A stretch of DNA of 38,402 nt from Sporosarcina sp. NCCP-2222. GTDB taxonomy: Bacteria > Bacillota > Bacilli > Bacillales_A > Planococcaceae. Below, piece by piece: positions 7,001-16,418 of the stretch. The stretch covers positions 152,158 to 190,559 of the forward strand of contig NZ_BQYK01000007.1 of assembly GCF_023168145.1 (NCBI RefSeq), written 5' to 3'. Position numbers and translations under genes: made by a program. The notes under the pieces were generated by a model. It was not told the origin of the DNA and ran no database searches. It saw nothing but the letters and a program-made list of their open reading frames with translations. How positions within the stretch are numbered: the stretch's first letter is position 1; every line of letters starts with the position of its first letter.

Positions 7001-7975
7001 TTAACGGGCCGTTTCATTTTCAATAAAGTCCATTACCCATGAGGCCACTCTATCCGCATCATGGATGACCCTGCCGTCAGTTACAATTGAAATGGGCTCA
7101 ATAAAGATCCGGGGCACAATTTCCCGCAGCACCTCTATATCATTCTCCACTTGCCACACCTGGCCGGAAAGTCCCTCCGCTTGCAGCTCGGCTGATAAAT
7201 CCGTCCCATTCAACAGAACCGTATCAATAAAATTTGTTTCCGCATGATCATGCAGTGCTTTTACATGCTCTGACGCTGTATAGCGATAGGTCTCTCCCGC
7301 TTGCGTCGTCAGATTGCCAATATATATTTTCTTCGCCGAAGCCGCCACTACCGCATCACGAATGTCCCGTACCAGGATAGTCGGAAGGATGCTTGTGTAT
7401 AGACTGCCCGGTCCGAAGATAATCAAATCCGCTTGTTGAATTGCCTCTACCGTTTCTGGCAGCGGCTCTACCTCTTGCGGAGACAGATAGACCCTTCTGA
7501 TTTTGCTTCCATAGACGGGAATTTTCGATTCCCCTGTCACTATTGTCCCATCATCCAGTTCTGCATGCAACGTAATTCGTTGATTAGCAGCTGGTAAGAC
7601 TTTCCCTTTGATGTTCAACACCCTGCCCATCTTCTCGATTGCTCGGGCAAAATCCCCGGTAATATCGGTCAGTGCAGCAAGCATCAGATTGCCTAGTGAA
7701 TGGCCCTTTAAATCGTCAGATGTAGCAAAACGATATTGGAACATCTTCTCAATTAAAGGCTCAACATCTGAAAGCGCTGCCATTACTTGGCGGATATCAC
7801 CAGGAGGTGGAATATTGTATTGATCCAATAACCTCCCGGAGCTCCCCCCGTCGTCAGCTACAGTTACAATTGCAGTCAGCTCGACAGGGAATTTCTTTAA
7901 TCCGCGCAGCAATGTGGACAATCCGGTGCCGCCTCCAAAGACGACAATTTTTTTCATTTTACCGGATTGCATCAT
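7001..7975 (-). CDS. yvcK: Gluconeogenesis factor YvcK (CofD/UPF0052 family)
   Basis: A 324-residue member of the CofD-like family. In B. subtilis it is needed for growth on gluconeogenic carbon sources and for proper PBP1 localisation, and binds UDP-sugars. Visible motifs are KIVVFGGGTGLSTLLRGLK near the N-terminus, VTVADDGGSSGRL, PPPGDIRQVMAAL, and IIFGPGSLYTSILP. Start ATG at 7975, 8 bases after an AAAGGG site that overlaps the rapZ stop; a second ATG follows immediately. It is the third gene of the yvcI-rapZ-yvcK-whiA-crh operon. Confidence 0.95.
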   Translation of the reverse strand: MMQSGKMKKIVVFGGGTGLSTLLRGLKKFPVELTAIVTVADDGGSSGRLLDQYNIPPPGDIRQVMAALSDVEPLIEKMFQYRFATSDDLKGHSLGNLMLAALTDITGDFARAIEKMGRVLNIKGKVLPAANQRITLHAELDDGTIVTGESKIPVYGSKIRRVYLSPQEVEPLPETVEAIQQADLIIFGPGSLYTSILPTILVRDIRDAVVAASAKKIYIGNLTTQAGETYRYTASEHVKALHDHAETNFIDTVLLNGTDLSAELQAEGLSGQVWQVENDIEVLREIVPRIFIEPISIVTDGRVIHDADRVASWVMDFIENETAR

Positions 7976-7979
7976 GTTG

Positions 7980-8867
7980 TCAACCCTTTCTTTTCTCAAT
8001 ATCCCGGTGGGTAATAATCGTCCGGTATTCTTCCTTGAACCGATTGCCGAAGTATTCAGCTAATGTAACCGAACGGTGCTGGCCACCAGTGCAGCCGAAA
8101 GCGATTACTACTTGGGATTTCCCCTCGTTTTTATATTGCGGGATGAGGAATTTGAACAGATCTGTCAGTTTCTCGATCAGCATTTGCGTGTCATTCCATT
8201 TTAGGACATATTCCGATACTTCCGATTCCAATCCAGTTTTCGGCTTCAACTCCTGGATATAGTACGGGTTTGGCAAAAACCTGACGTCGAACACAACATC
8301 CGCGTCAATCGGCATACCGTGCTTGAAACCAAAGGAGATGAAATTGACCGTAAACAACGTGCTCCCTTTGGCGGAGAACTCGGCCATGATCTTCTCTCGC
8401 AGCTCTCGCGGCTTCAGTTTCGAAGTATTATAGATGGAGCGGGCCCGGCCTTTCAATTCTGAAAGCAAGAGCCGTTCTTTCCGGATGCCTGTGAGCGGCA
8501 GGCCGCCTTCGGCTAACGGATGTGAACGCCGGGTCTCTTTGTAGCGTCTGACCAAAGTTTCATCTTCTGCATCTAAGAACAGCAGTTTGACAGAAACCCC
8601 TTCCAGCTGATTCAACTCATCGAGTGCGCCAATGAGCGAATCGAATAGATCACCGCCGCGCGTATCCATGACAGCCGCAATACGGCGCATCTTCGTTTCC
8701 GATCTCATCATGAGATTTAAAAATGTTACCATTAGTTCGGGCGGCAAATTATCGATGCAATAAAACCCTAAATCCTCGAAGCTCTGCATCGCGACGGTTT
8801 TACCGGCACCTGACATGCCGGTAATAATAACGACTTCTACATCACTGTTCGGTTTTTCTTTTTCCAT
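7980..8867 (-). CDS. rapZ: RNase adapter / nucleotide-binding protein RapZ (YvcJ)
   Basis: A 295-residue P-loop protein. The Walker A motif GMSGAGKT is near residues 17-24, and the C-terminal domain carries [15 protein letters not shown], typical of RapZ/YvcJ. In E. coli RapZ controls decay of GlmZ; in B. subtilis YvcJ has GTPase activity and affects competence, and its RNA role is less clear. Two starts are possible: ATG at 8867 (MEKEKPNSD), which gives an N-terminus of normal length, or TTG at 8876, which overlaps the yvcI stop as TTGA. The GGAGGGTGA site is nearer the TTG. I prefer the ATG on length. Confidence 0.95.
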   Translation of the reverse strand: MEKEKPNSDVEVVIITGMSGAGKTVAMQSFEDLGFYCIDNLPPELMVTFLNLMMRSETKMRRIAAVMDTRGGDLFDSLIGALDELNQLEGVSVKLLFLDAEDETLVRRYKETRRSHPLAEGGLPLTGIRKERLLLSELKGRARSIYNTSKLKPRELREKIMAEFSAKGSTLFTVNFISFGFKHGMPIDADVVFDVRFLPNPYYIQELKPKTGLESEVSEYVLKWNDTQMLIEKLTDLFKFLIPQYKNEGKSQVVIAFGCTGGQHRSVTLAEYFGNRFKEEYRTIITHRDIEKRKG

Positions 8868-8872
8868 TCTAG

Positions 8873-9352
8873 TCAATCACCCTCCGTTGAATTTTGAAGT
8901 TCATATCGCAACAACTTAAATTCCTCGGTGTAATAAAAAGTGCCGTACTGGATGGACTGTGGCTCTGACACCGCGAACAAGAGATTCATGCGGTCTCCTT
9001 CTGCCATTGGCAATGTGTGCAGCGCTTCCGTGTCATGCCATTCCAGCTCACCTTCCCTGTTGGACTCATACGGTGTGCCCGTCAGGTCAAGCGCGGCAAA
9101 TGTGAATAACATCCACTCGTCCATCACTTCTTTGCCGTCCTCATCCATGATCATCATCGTATAGATCCCTTTCAGATGCGGCTTTACTGGCACAGCTCCA
9201 GTTTCCTCAGTGAATTCACGAATGGCTGCCTCATATATCGACTCGCCCGGGTCCATCTTGCCGCCGGGCGCAACATACCAACCTCTTCTTGGCTTTTTTA
9301 ATAAAAGAACTTGCCCGTCTTTGACGACAAGTAAATTTGCGATTCTTTGCAT
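8873..9352 (-). CDS. yvcI: Nudix hydrolase YvcI
   Basis: A 159-residue Nudix protein of the MutT/8-oxo-dGTP diphosphatase-like group. The Nudix box is complete: [18 protein letters not shown] followed by TEETG (about 30-52), with the metal-binding REFTEE. The substrate cannot be told from sequence. It is the first gene of yvcI-rapZ-yvcK-whiA-crh, with a promoter just upstream and GAGGAA before the ATG. The last codons (EGD-TGA) overlap the alternative TTG start of rapZ. Confidence 0.92.
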   Translation of the reverse strand: MQRIANLLVVKDGQVLLLKKPRRGWYVAPGGKMDPGESIYEAAIREFTEETGAVPVKPHLKGIYTMMIMDEDGKEVMDEWMLFTFAALDLTGTPYESNREGELEWHDTEALHTLPMAEGDRMNLLFAVSEPQSIQYGTFYYTEEFKLLRYELQNSTEGD

Positions 9353-9385
9353 AGGCGTTCCTCACTTTTTAGCATGCATATAACT

Positions 9386-9415
9386 AGTATACAACGATTT
9401 TGATGCAAACAACAA
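9386..9415 (-). promoter_or_regulatory. Probable promoter of the yvcI operon
   Basis: Minus strand TTGTTG (9415-9410), 18-bp spacer, TATACT (9391-9386). It starts right after the trxB terminator, so the yvcI-crh operon would be independent of trxB. Confidence 0.55.
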
Positions 9416-9456
9416 AAAAAGAAGGCAACCTAGCCGAAGAACGGCAGATCACCTTA
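9412..9456 (-). terminator. Intrinsic terminator after trxB
   Basis: Minus strand AAGGTGATCTGCCG and CGGCTAGGTTGCCTT form a long stem with several G-U pairs and one bulge (9422-9456), followed by TCTTTTTTTG. It lies about 165 bp after the trxB stop. Confidence 0.75.
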
Positions 9457-9620
9457 AAACTTGCTATATAAAAAGGGGGGTCAATTGATACTTCTACTAT
9501 AACCTAAAGTTGTTTCATTACCATTACAGGCATATTAAGGTTTGATTAAGTAGATTTTTATTAAATCAGGCGAAGAAATCCATTATCCCTCACCTGATCC
9601 AATTGATACGTCCCTGCTTC
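9457..9620. other. trxB 3' noncoding region
   Basis: No gene is seen. A 10-bp direct repeat CAATTGATAC occurs at 9482-9491 and 9600-9609. An imperfect inverted repeat ATCAGGCGA/TCACCTGAT spans about 9565-9598 and could be a transcript-end structure. Confidence 0.4.
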
Positions 9621-10667
<1,047 letters not shown>

Positions 10668-12191
10668 CTAGGAGTTGAAGTGCGGAAGAAACTCGATCAA
10701 TTCATTGACATATTTCGTCAACGTCTTCACCGAAATACCGTATTTTTCAGCCAGGGCGGTCTTCGTCACACCAGGATGCCGTGATGACAGGAACATATAA
10801 TCAGCCGCCGCTGCAAGGGCATGCGGGTTTTTGAATGGGTATTTCTTAACGAGCGCCATTTCACATAAGGTGAACCACATTTGGAATAAATGCGTTCCTT
10901 CCTTATCTAACGGCTGATAAGCCTCATATAGCAAATCTGTCGTCTCCAGCGCTCGCAAGAAGTAATCTTCAAAGCCGGCCCCTGCCGAAAAATCATAATG
11001 CAGGCTATGCGCCAGAAACAGTTGCTCGTACACACTTAATTTCGAGACATCTATATAAGTAGGATGCGAGATGATTTCCTGCTTATGCGCAGATTTGCCG
11101 AGCAAAAAGAACCCTAACAGTCTTTCACTGCGATATTTGTTTGCGATTTTGCTAAGCAGGAATTCACGGTCTTGCTCATAGGATTCCGGCCTCGCAGAAG
11201 AATGGACGTCTTTCCAAGGTTCAAATCCCGCCTTGGACGGATCCAATTCGACGAGCTTGGCATACGCCTGCTTCGCCATTTCCTCGTGTCCGGAAAAATA
11301 AGCGGAATGAGCTAGCCAGAAATAATAGCCTGCGTCTCCTTCAAACCCTCTCTTTTGCAAGCTGCGCAGCCAGTTATACGCTTCCTCGTGCTTGCCGACT
11401 AGCGCAAACGTCGCGCCTAGCTTGTATCGGTGCTCAAACTGATACGGTTTGATTTTTAACAGCAGTTCAAGCAAGGAATCGAGTTTCTCCTTATCTTTCT
11501 CATAATAATAAAAGACCGCGAGATTACAAAGGGCATGCAAGTTCCCTTTATTTTTCTGCAAGACTTCATCTAATAACTCCTTGGCCGGCGCAATTTTTCC
11601 GATATAGAAATACGCCAGCGCCAAGTTATTGTAGGCTGCCCAAAACTCTGGATAATCAACGATGATGGACTCCAGTATGTCGACCGCCTCTTCAAAGTTG
11701 CCTGACTCCATAAGCCGGCGCGCTTTCTCCTGCAAGAAATACACTTCGCTATCCGGCATCTCTTCTTCATCGAAGAACGCTTCCTCTTGCTCAGCAAAAT
11801 CGATGATTTCCATCGACTCATCTGCCAAGGGGCCGTCCGGTGCGAGGGCAATATATTTCTCCGCATAAATCTTGGCGTCACGAAGCAGGCCTAAGTGGGC
11901 ATGCACTTCTGCCAAATAAAAAATGATTTCCTCTTCTTCAGGGTTCAAGCCATGAGCCGCTGTCAGCAATTCATAGGCTTCCTCAAAACGCCCCTCCTCC
12001 ATTACGAGCACGCCGTAATGCATGAGAATAAGAGGATCATTCGGGCTCAGTTCGACCGCGCGCCCAAAATATTTATGGGCATCGCTGAACTTGTCGCGCT
12101 GCATTGCCTGCAAGCCCTTCTTATAGTAAAACTCACCATCCGGGATAAATGAAATGACCTTCTTATTTATGTTGTTACGCTTATTATCCAA
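10668..12191 (-). CDS. Tetratricopeptide-repeat protein (YvcD-like) with C-terminal helix-turn-helix-like segment
   Basis: A 507-residue helical protein. TPR units are visible at about 18-51 (EFYYKKGLQAMQRDKFSDAH), 52-85 and 86-120, then again around 150-260 and 280-315. The last 60 residues contain HPGVTKTALAEKYGISVKTL followed by TKYVNEL, which reads like a helix-turn-helix (TALAEKYGISVKTL). No enzymatic motif is seen. TPRs suggest a protein-protein interaction role. The start is TTG at 12191, 7 bases after GGAGG; an ATG in between is out of frame and closes after three codons. Position next to trxB matches yvcD in B. subtilis. The function is unknown. Confidence 0.85.
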   Translation of the reverse strand: MDNKRNNINKKVISFIPDGEFYYKKGLQAMQRDKFSDAHKYFGRAVELSPNDPLILMHYGVLVMEEGRFEEAYELLTAAHGLNPEEEEIIFYLAEVHAHLGLLRDAKIYAEKYIALAPDGPLADESMEIIDFAEQEEAFFDEEEMPDSEVYFLQEKARRLMESGNFEEAVDILESIIVDYPEFWAAYNNLALAYFYIGKIAPAKELLDEVLQKNKGNLHALCNLAVFYYYEKDKEKLDSLLELLLKIKPYQFEHRYKLGATFALVGKHEEAYNWLRSLQKRGFEGDAGYYFWLAHSAYFSGHEEMAKQAYAKLVELDPSKAGFEPWKDVHSSARPESYEQDREFLLSKIANKYRSERLLGFFLLGKSAHKQEIISHPTYIDVSKLSVYEQLFLAHSLHYDFSAGAGFEDYFLRALETTDLLYEAYQPLDKEGTHLFQMWFTLCEMALVKKYPFKNPHALAAAADYMFLSSRHPGVTKTALAEKYGISVKTLTKYVNELIEFLPHFNS

Positions 12192-12204
12192 TCATATTCC
12201 TCCG

Positions 12205-12243
12205 AAAAAAGTTAGAAGGAACGCACAGAACGTCCCTTCCAAC
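12205..12243 (-). terminator. Terminator hairpin directly before the TPR gene
   Basis: Minus strand GTTGGAAGGGACG pairs with CGTTCCTTCTAAC (13 bp including two G-U pairs, 12211-12243), followed by six T residues (12210-12205). The T run ends at the GGAGG ribosome-binding site of the TPR gene, and a TATAAT -10 lies upstream of the hairpin. It may therefore end yvoF transcripts and also attenuate the TPR gene. Confidence 0.85.
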
Positions 12244-12254
12244 AAACTTGCTTC

Positions 12255-12263
12255 ATTATATCA
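12255..12263 (-). promoter_or_regulatory. Extended -10 promoter upstream of the TPR gene hairpin
   Basis: Minus strand TGA-TATAAT (TATAAT at 12260-12255), a perfect extended -10, with no clear -35. Transcripts would begin about 5 bases before the terminator hairpin. Confidence 0.55.
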
Positions 12264-12281
12264 TAACTTCTAGTCTCGTCA

Positions 12282-12824
12282 TCACTTTTTGACAGAATCC
12301 GTCAACGGGGCTTCGTTTGCCTTGCGCTCGCGCATCTCTTCCGCCGTATAAATGATACGCACCGGATTGCCGCCTGCAAGAGAACCGGGCGGGATATCCC
12401 GATTGACGAGGGATGCAGCCGAGACGATTGCCCCGTCACCAATTTCCACGCCCGGCAAAATCGTCGTATTAGCTCCAATCATCACTTCGCTGCCGATCAC
12501 GACATCGCCAAGGCGGTATTCGTCAATCAAATACTCATGCGCCAAGATCGTCGTATTGAAACCGATAATCGTGTTCTCTCCCACTTTGATCCGTTCCGGA
12601 AACATCGTATCGGGCATAACCATTAAGGCGAAGGATGTCCGATCACCGATTTCCATCTTCAAGAAAGTGCGATACAGAAAGTTCTTCATCGGGATGAACG
12701 GTGTATAGCGGGCGATCTGGATGACTAAAAAGTTCTTTGCCACTTTCCAAAAGGATACCGTTTTATAAATATGCCAGAGGGAATTGGCTCCCCCTACCGC
12801 CTTATACCTCTCCGTCCGTCTCAC
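12282..12824 (-). CDS. yvoF: Left-handed beta-helix acyltransferase (YvoF-like)
   Basis: A 180-residue member of the hexapeptide-repeat acyltransferase family. Hexapeptide turns such as [13 protein letters not shown] ([13 protein letters not shown]), [18 protein letters not shown] and [15 protein letters not shown] fill residues 75-155, and the family C-terminal signature GNPVRII follows. The acceptor is unknown. The start is GTG at 12824 after GGAGAAG, overlapping the ppaX stop as GTGA, which indicates translational coupling. It is the last gene of hprK-lgt-yvoD-ppaX-yvoF, as in B. subtilis. Confidence 0.88.
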   Translation of the reverse strand: MRRTERYKAVGGANSLWHIYKTVSFWKVAKNFLVIQIARYTPFIPMKNFLYRTFLKMEIGDRTSFALMVMPDTMFPERIKVGENTIIGFNTTILAHEYLIDEYRLGDVVIGSEVMIGANTTILPGVEIGDGAIVSAASLVNRDIPPGSLAGGNPVRIIYTAEEMRERKANEAPLTDSVKK

Positions 12825-13474
12825 TGTTCTTCTCCAGTTACAATAGGAAGAAGATCAGAAATATGCTTCAGCATATAATCAGGATGATAAGTCTGTAAAA
12901 AGGCCTCCCCTTTAAGGGACCAAGCAACACCGGCTGTACGGACGCCAGCATTCTTTCCGCCTTCAATATCATGATAGTTATCTCCGATCATCATCGCCTC
13001 ATCCGCTGCAACGCCCAATCGTTGCAATGCCAGCAGTATAGGCTCCGGATCCGGTTTTGGCTTCTTCACATCATCTAAGCCGATAATCGTCTCAAATACG
13101 TCTTCTACTTGAAGAAGACGTAATCCTCGCAGAATCATATTATTTCTCTTCGTAGAGACAATCGCCATTTTAATGCCTAATGCATGCAGCTTATGTAACG
13201 TATCGGCTACTCCTTTGAACTCCGTAGCCAATTCGTCATGATGTTGAAGATTCCATTCCCGATATTCCGTTACAAGTTGCTCTGCTTTAAGAGGATCTAC
13301 CGTACCGAACGATTCCACCAAAGTTGGACCGAGGAAAGGGATGATATGTTCACGCAAATATTTCCCTGGGTAATGACGGTCGAGCACCGTCTGGAATGTC
13401 TGGATGATCAGTTCATTTGTATCCAGCAACGTACCGTCAAAATCAAATAGTAATGCTTTTATTGGTTTAGCCAT
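12821..13474 (-). CDS. ppaX: HAD-family pyrophosphatase PpaX
   Basis: A 217-residue HAD hydrolase. Motif I is DFDGTLLDT (Asp11 nucleophile, Asp13 acid/base), motif II IVSTK, motif [12 protein letters not shown], and motif [14 protein letters not shown]. In B. subtilis PpaX hydrolyses pyrophosphate made when HprK/P dephosphorylates Ser-P-HPr by phosphorolysis. Location in the hprK operon supports this assignment over a generic phosphoglycolate phosphatase. The ATG at 13474 follows AGGAGG and overlaps the yvoD stop by 8 bp. Confidence 0.93.
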   Translation of the reverse strand: MAKPIKALLFDFDGTLLDTNELIIQTFQTVLDRHYPGKYLREHIIPFLGPTLVESFGTVDPLKAEQLVTEYREWNLQHHDELATEFKGVADTLHKLHALGIKMAIVSTKRNNMILRGLRLLQVEDVFETIIGLDDVKKPKPDPEPILLALQRLGVAADEAMMIGDNYHDIEGGKNAGVRTAGVAWSLKGEAFLQTYHPDYMLKHISDLLPIVTGEEQ

Positions 13475-14408
13475 TCACAATGACCTCCTTCTGTTTCTGT
13501 CGTTCTGCTTGCTTCCATAAATAGGCCACTACGATGGTCAGCACAAATGCGGTCACAAGGCGGATGAGTAATAAAGGCAAAACCGGTATGCCAAGCGGCA
13601 CGAAAATCAGCGTATCTTCCACTACGGCATGACAGGCGACAAGGAAGATAAAAGCTAATGTGGCATCGCGTTTGCTGACGCCGTCCTCCTGCACAGCCTG
13701 AATCATCACGCCGGCTCCATAAGCCAATCCGATGACGAGTCCTGCGACCAGAGTCATCGACGCATTTGGCTGCACTCCGATTACCTTTGTAAAAGGTGCC
13801 AATGCATTTGAAAACTTTTGTAAATAATTCCGATCCTTTAAGAATTGGACGATCACCATTAATGGAATGACAATGAGCGCCAACTGTAAAATGCCGAAAG
13901 AAGCTTTCTGTAAACCGAGAAGTCCGATTTCCATCCAGCCATCCGGCGCGGCAGTCGCTTGGGGCGCCATGCCATACTTCGCAAGTTCGCCTCCGCCTTT
14001 CCAGAAAAGGTTAATGATAATGCCGGATATTGCCGCCAAGCCGAACCGGACGACGAGGACGACCCAAAGTTTAACTCCGACCTTCAATGCCACCCCGGTC
14101 TCGATGAATATATTATGGGCAAAACTTAACATGATGGCGATTATGAAAACTTCCTTCACTGTCAGATCAAGCGATAATATACCCGCAATACCCGCATATA
14201 AGTTTAATGCATTTCCTAACACAAGCGGGATGGCCGCTTCGCCGCTGAGGCCGAATAATCCCATGAAAGGAGAAATCAGCTTCACAATCCACGGCAAAAT
14301 CGGTGTATGCTGCAGGATGACAACTAGGATCGTAATCGGGAAAATGATCTTCCCTAATGTCCATGTCGTTTTAAATCCTGCTTTCAAGCCATTTTGTACT
14401 GTTCTCAT
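13467..14408 (-). CDS. yvoD: Nucleoside-recognition (Gate) domain membrane protein YvoD
   Basis: A 313-residue integral membrane protein with about eight hydrophobic segments. It has two similar halves: an N-terminal Gate-type segment (about 20-130, with ISPFMGLFGLSGEAAIPLVLG and the following NALNLYAG) and a C-terminal one (about 170-300, with VIGVQPNASMTLVAGLV). The Gate motif is shared with nucleoside transporters and sporulation SpmA/SpmB proteins, but no substrate can be assigned. It sits between lgt (16 bp upstream) and ppaX (8-bp overlap) in the hprK operon, as in B. subtilis. Confidence 0.88.
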   Translation of the reverse strand: MRTVQNGLKAGFKTTWTLGKIIFPITILVVILQHTPILPWIVKLISPFMGLFGLSGEAAIPLVLGNALNLYAGIAGILSLDLTVKEVFIIAIMLSFAHNIFIETGVALKVGVKLWVVLVVRFGLAAISGIIINLFWKGGGELAKYGMAPQATAAPDGWMEIGLLGLQKASFGILQLALIVIPLMVIVQFLKDRNYLQKFSNALAPFTKVIGVQPNASMTLVAGLVIGLAYGAGVMIQAVQEDGVSKRDATLAFIFLVACHAVVEDTLIFVPLGIPVLPLLLIRLVTAFVLTIVVAYLWKQAERQKQKEVIVNG

Positions 14409-14424
14409 TTCCCCGGCCCCTTGC

Positions 14425-15231
14425 TTATTTATCTTGATAATTCACTTCTACTTTTTGTATGAAGCGTCTGTAAATGAACAGGCTCACTCCAGCTATGATG
14501 GCAATGATAGAAACAATTTGCGCAGCTCTGAGGTCCCCACCATACAAGCTATCTGTCCGCATGCCTTCAATGAAGAAGCGGCCGATCGAATACCAGACGA
14601 GATAGAAGAAGAACACTTCTCCACGTTTCAAATTTATTCGCCGGATAACTAATACGATCAACAGCCCGACAACATTCCAGAGAGATTCGTACAGGAAGGT
14701 CGGATGATACGTCACGCCATCGATCGTCATTTGATTCATGATCCAGTCAGGAATGATGGTGTTCTGCTTGAACGATTCGGATACCGGTCCACCATGCGCC
14801 TCCTGGTTGACGAAGTTCCCCCATCTGCCGATGATTTGGCCGATCAAAATACCGGGAACCGCAATATCTGCGACTTTCCAAAACGAAATGCCCCGCTTCT
14901 TCGTATAGATATACGTAGTGAGGAATGCCCCAATCAGAGCTCCATGTATCGCAATGCCGCCTTCCCATACTTTAATGATGTCGGCAGGATGATCCTTATA
15001 AATATCCCATTGGAAAATGACATAATAAATCCTCGCACTGATGATTGAGATTGGCACGGCCCAAATGAGCAAGTCCGTCAGAAAATCAGGATGCATGCCC
15101 CGCTTAACCATTTCCCGCTGCACAACGATGAATGCCAACACGATTCCGAGTGTAATTAAAATGCCGTACCAGCGGACCGAAATCGGCCCGAGCTCAAATG
15201 CAACCGGATTGATTGCAGCTAATTCAAACAT
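14425..15231 (-). CDS. lgt: Prolipoprotein diacylglyceryl transferase
   Basis: Transfers diacylglycerol from phosphatidylglycerol to the lipobox cysteine of prelipoproteins. The 268-residue protein has seven hydrophobic segments. The Lgt signature GRWGNFVNQEAHGGP is at about 135-149, a conserved HGAL follows the GGIAIHG at 91-97, and the N-terminus has the family SVRWYGILI. It starts 3 bp after the hprK stop; GAGGGG lies 12 bases before the ATG. In this window PrsA is a likely client. Confidence 0.96.
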   Translation of the reverse strand: MFELAAINPVAFELGPISVRWYGILITLGIVLAFIVVQREMVKRGMHPDFLTDLLIWAVPISIISARIYYVIFQWDIYKDHPADIIKVWEGGIAIHGALIGAFLTTYIYTKKRGISFWKVADIAVPGILIGQIIGRWGNFVNQEAHGGPVSESFKQNTIIPDWIMNQMTIDGVTYHPTFLYESLWNVVGLLIVLVIRRINLKRGEVFFFYLVWYSIGRFFIEGMRTDSLYGGDLRAAQIVSIIAIIAGVSLFIYRRFIQKVEVNYQDK

Positions 15232-15234
15232 AAA

Positions 15235-16185
15235 TCATTCGTTCCCCTCTGATTCCACAGGTACCGTTTTCCTGTTTATTTCCATTTCTAGTTTCTTTGT
15301 AAAATTCTCGGCTGCATTGATCCCAAGACGTTTCATCCGGTAATCCATGGCAGCGACTTCGATGATAACCGATAAATTCCGGCCCGGCCGCACTGGCACC
15401 GTTAGCTTGGTCAACTCGGAGTCCATGATTGCCATCTTCTCCTCATCGATGCCTAACCGATCATATACTTTTACCGGATCCCATACTTCTAGATCAATAA
15501 CGAGTAAAATACGTTTATCATCTTTTACTGCGCTGGCCCCGAACAACGTCATCATATCAATGATGCCGATGCCCCGTATCTCTAGCATATGCCGAAGCAG
15601 TTTTGGCGCATTGCCGATTAATACATTTTTGGCAACTTGCCTAATTTCAATACTATCATCTGCGACGAGGCGGTGGCCCCGTTTCACCAGTTCCAGCGCG
15701 GTCTCACTCTTTCCGACACCACTTTTACCGGTAATGAGGACGCCAATCCCATACACATCCACCAATACCCCATGCACCGTAGTCATCGGCGCAAGCCGTC
15801 CCTCTAAAAAATTTGTCAGCATGCCGGAAAAACGAGTGGTCGGATTATCGGTCTGCAGGACGGGGATTCGGCATTTCTCGGCAGCCGATTTCAACTCCTC
15901 TGGCGCTTCCTCTCCGTGTGCGACAATAATGGCAGGCGTCATGTCTGAGCAGAGCCGCTCCATCCGTTCCATTCGGACTTCAGCCGGAAGGCTATAAAAA
16001 AACGCTAGCTCCGTTTTACCTAGCAATTGCACGCGTGCGGCGGGATAATATTCAAAAAAACCGGCTAATTCCAGGCCAGGCCTTGAGATATCACTTAATG
16101 TAATGCTGCGGTTCAGCCCTGCTTCTCCTGCTAACAGTGCAAGATCGAACTTTTCTTGTATATCCTTCACGATCACCTTTGACAT
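15235..16185 (-). CDS. hprK: HPr kinase/phosphorylase
   Basis: Bifunctional sensor of carbon state that phosphorylates or dephosphorylates Ser46 of HPr and Crh. The 316-residue product has an N-terminal domain (1-130) and a C-terminal kinase domain with His139, Walker A GKSGVGKS (153-160), ADDS (175-178) and the signature [16 protein letters not shown]. The ATG at 16185 follows AGGTGGGGG; the frame is open 46 codons further upstream without family similarity. It heads hprK-lgt-yvoD-ppaX-yvoF. Its product PPi in the phosphorylase reaction would be removed by PpaX from the same operon. Confidence 0.97.
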   Translation of the reverse strand: MSKVIVKDIQEKFDLALLAGEAGLNRSITLSDISRPGLELAGFFEYYPAARVQLLGKTELAFFYSLPAEVRMERMERLCSDMTPAIIVAHGEEAPEELKSAAEKCRIPVLQTDNPTTRFSGMLTNFLEGRLAPMTTVHGVLVDVYGIGVLITGKSGVGKSETALELVKRGHRLVADDSIEIRQVAKNVLIGNAPKLLRHMLEIRGIGIIDMMTLFGASAVKDDKRILLVIDLEVWDPVKVYDRLGIDEEKMAIMDSELTKLTVPVRPGRNLSVIIEVAAMDYRMKRLGINAAENFTKKLEMEINRKTVPVESEGNE

Positions 16186-16219
16186 TATTCCCCCACCTTT
16201 CATCGTATGTCCTTGCACC

Positions 16220-16247
16220 ATTTTACCATGAACCGTTTCAATTGAAA
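16220..16247 (-). promoter_or_regulatory. Possible promoter of the hprK operon
   Basis: Minus strand TTTCAA (16247-16242), 16-bp spacer, TGG-TAAAAT (TAAAAT 16225-16220). The -10 is of the extended type and the -35 is poor. Confidence 0.35.
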
Positions 16248-16373
16248 TCAATTCTGCGTGAGAACAGAGAATTGGATAAAAAATCCGGTACCATCTTGAG
16301 AACTTTTGAGATGAACCATCCATCCTATGCGTTGTTTAAGGACTACCCACTACTCTGCTCCAAGTAGACACAG

Positions 16374-16410
16374 AGAAGAGCCGTCATGAAAAAATCATGA
16401 CGGCTCTTCT
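16374..16410 (-). terminator. 16-bp perfect hairpin after yvlB
   Basis: AGAAGAGCCGTCATGA and its exact complement flank a 5-base loop (16374-16389, 16395-16410), 8 bases after the yvlB stop. There is no long T run on the minus strand after the stem (CTCTGTG), so it may be a terminator of atypical type or a 3'-end stabiliser. Confidence 0.65.
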
Positions 16411-16418
16411 TTCATATG

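Noticed and set aside
9482..9609. Direct repeat CAATTGATAC as a transposon footprint
   Set aside because: The copies are 118 bp apart, only 10 bp long, and there are no terminal inverted repeats or transposase.
13867..14652. Plus-strand open frame of 261 codons opposite yvoD and lgt
   Set aside because: It lies antisense to two well-supported genes and shows no recognisable domain or ribosome-binding site.
16374..16410. Bidirectional T-run terminator
   Set aside because: The hairpin is strong but no clear T run follows on the yvlB strand; it is kept only as a probable 3'-end structure.
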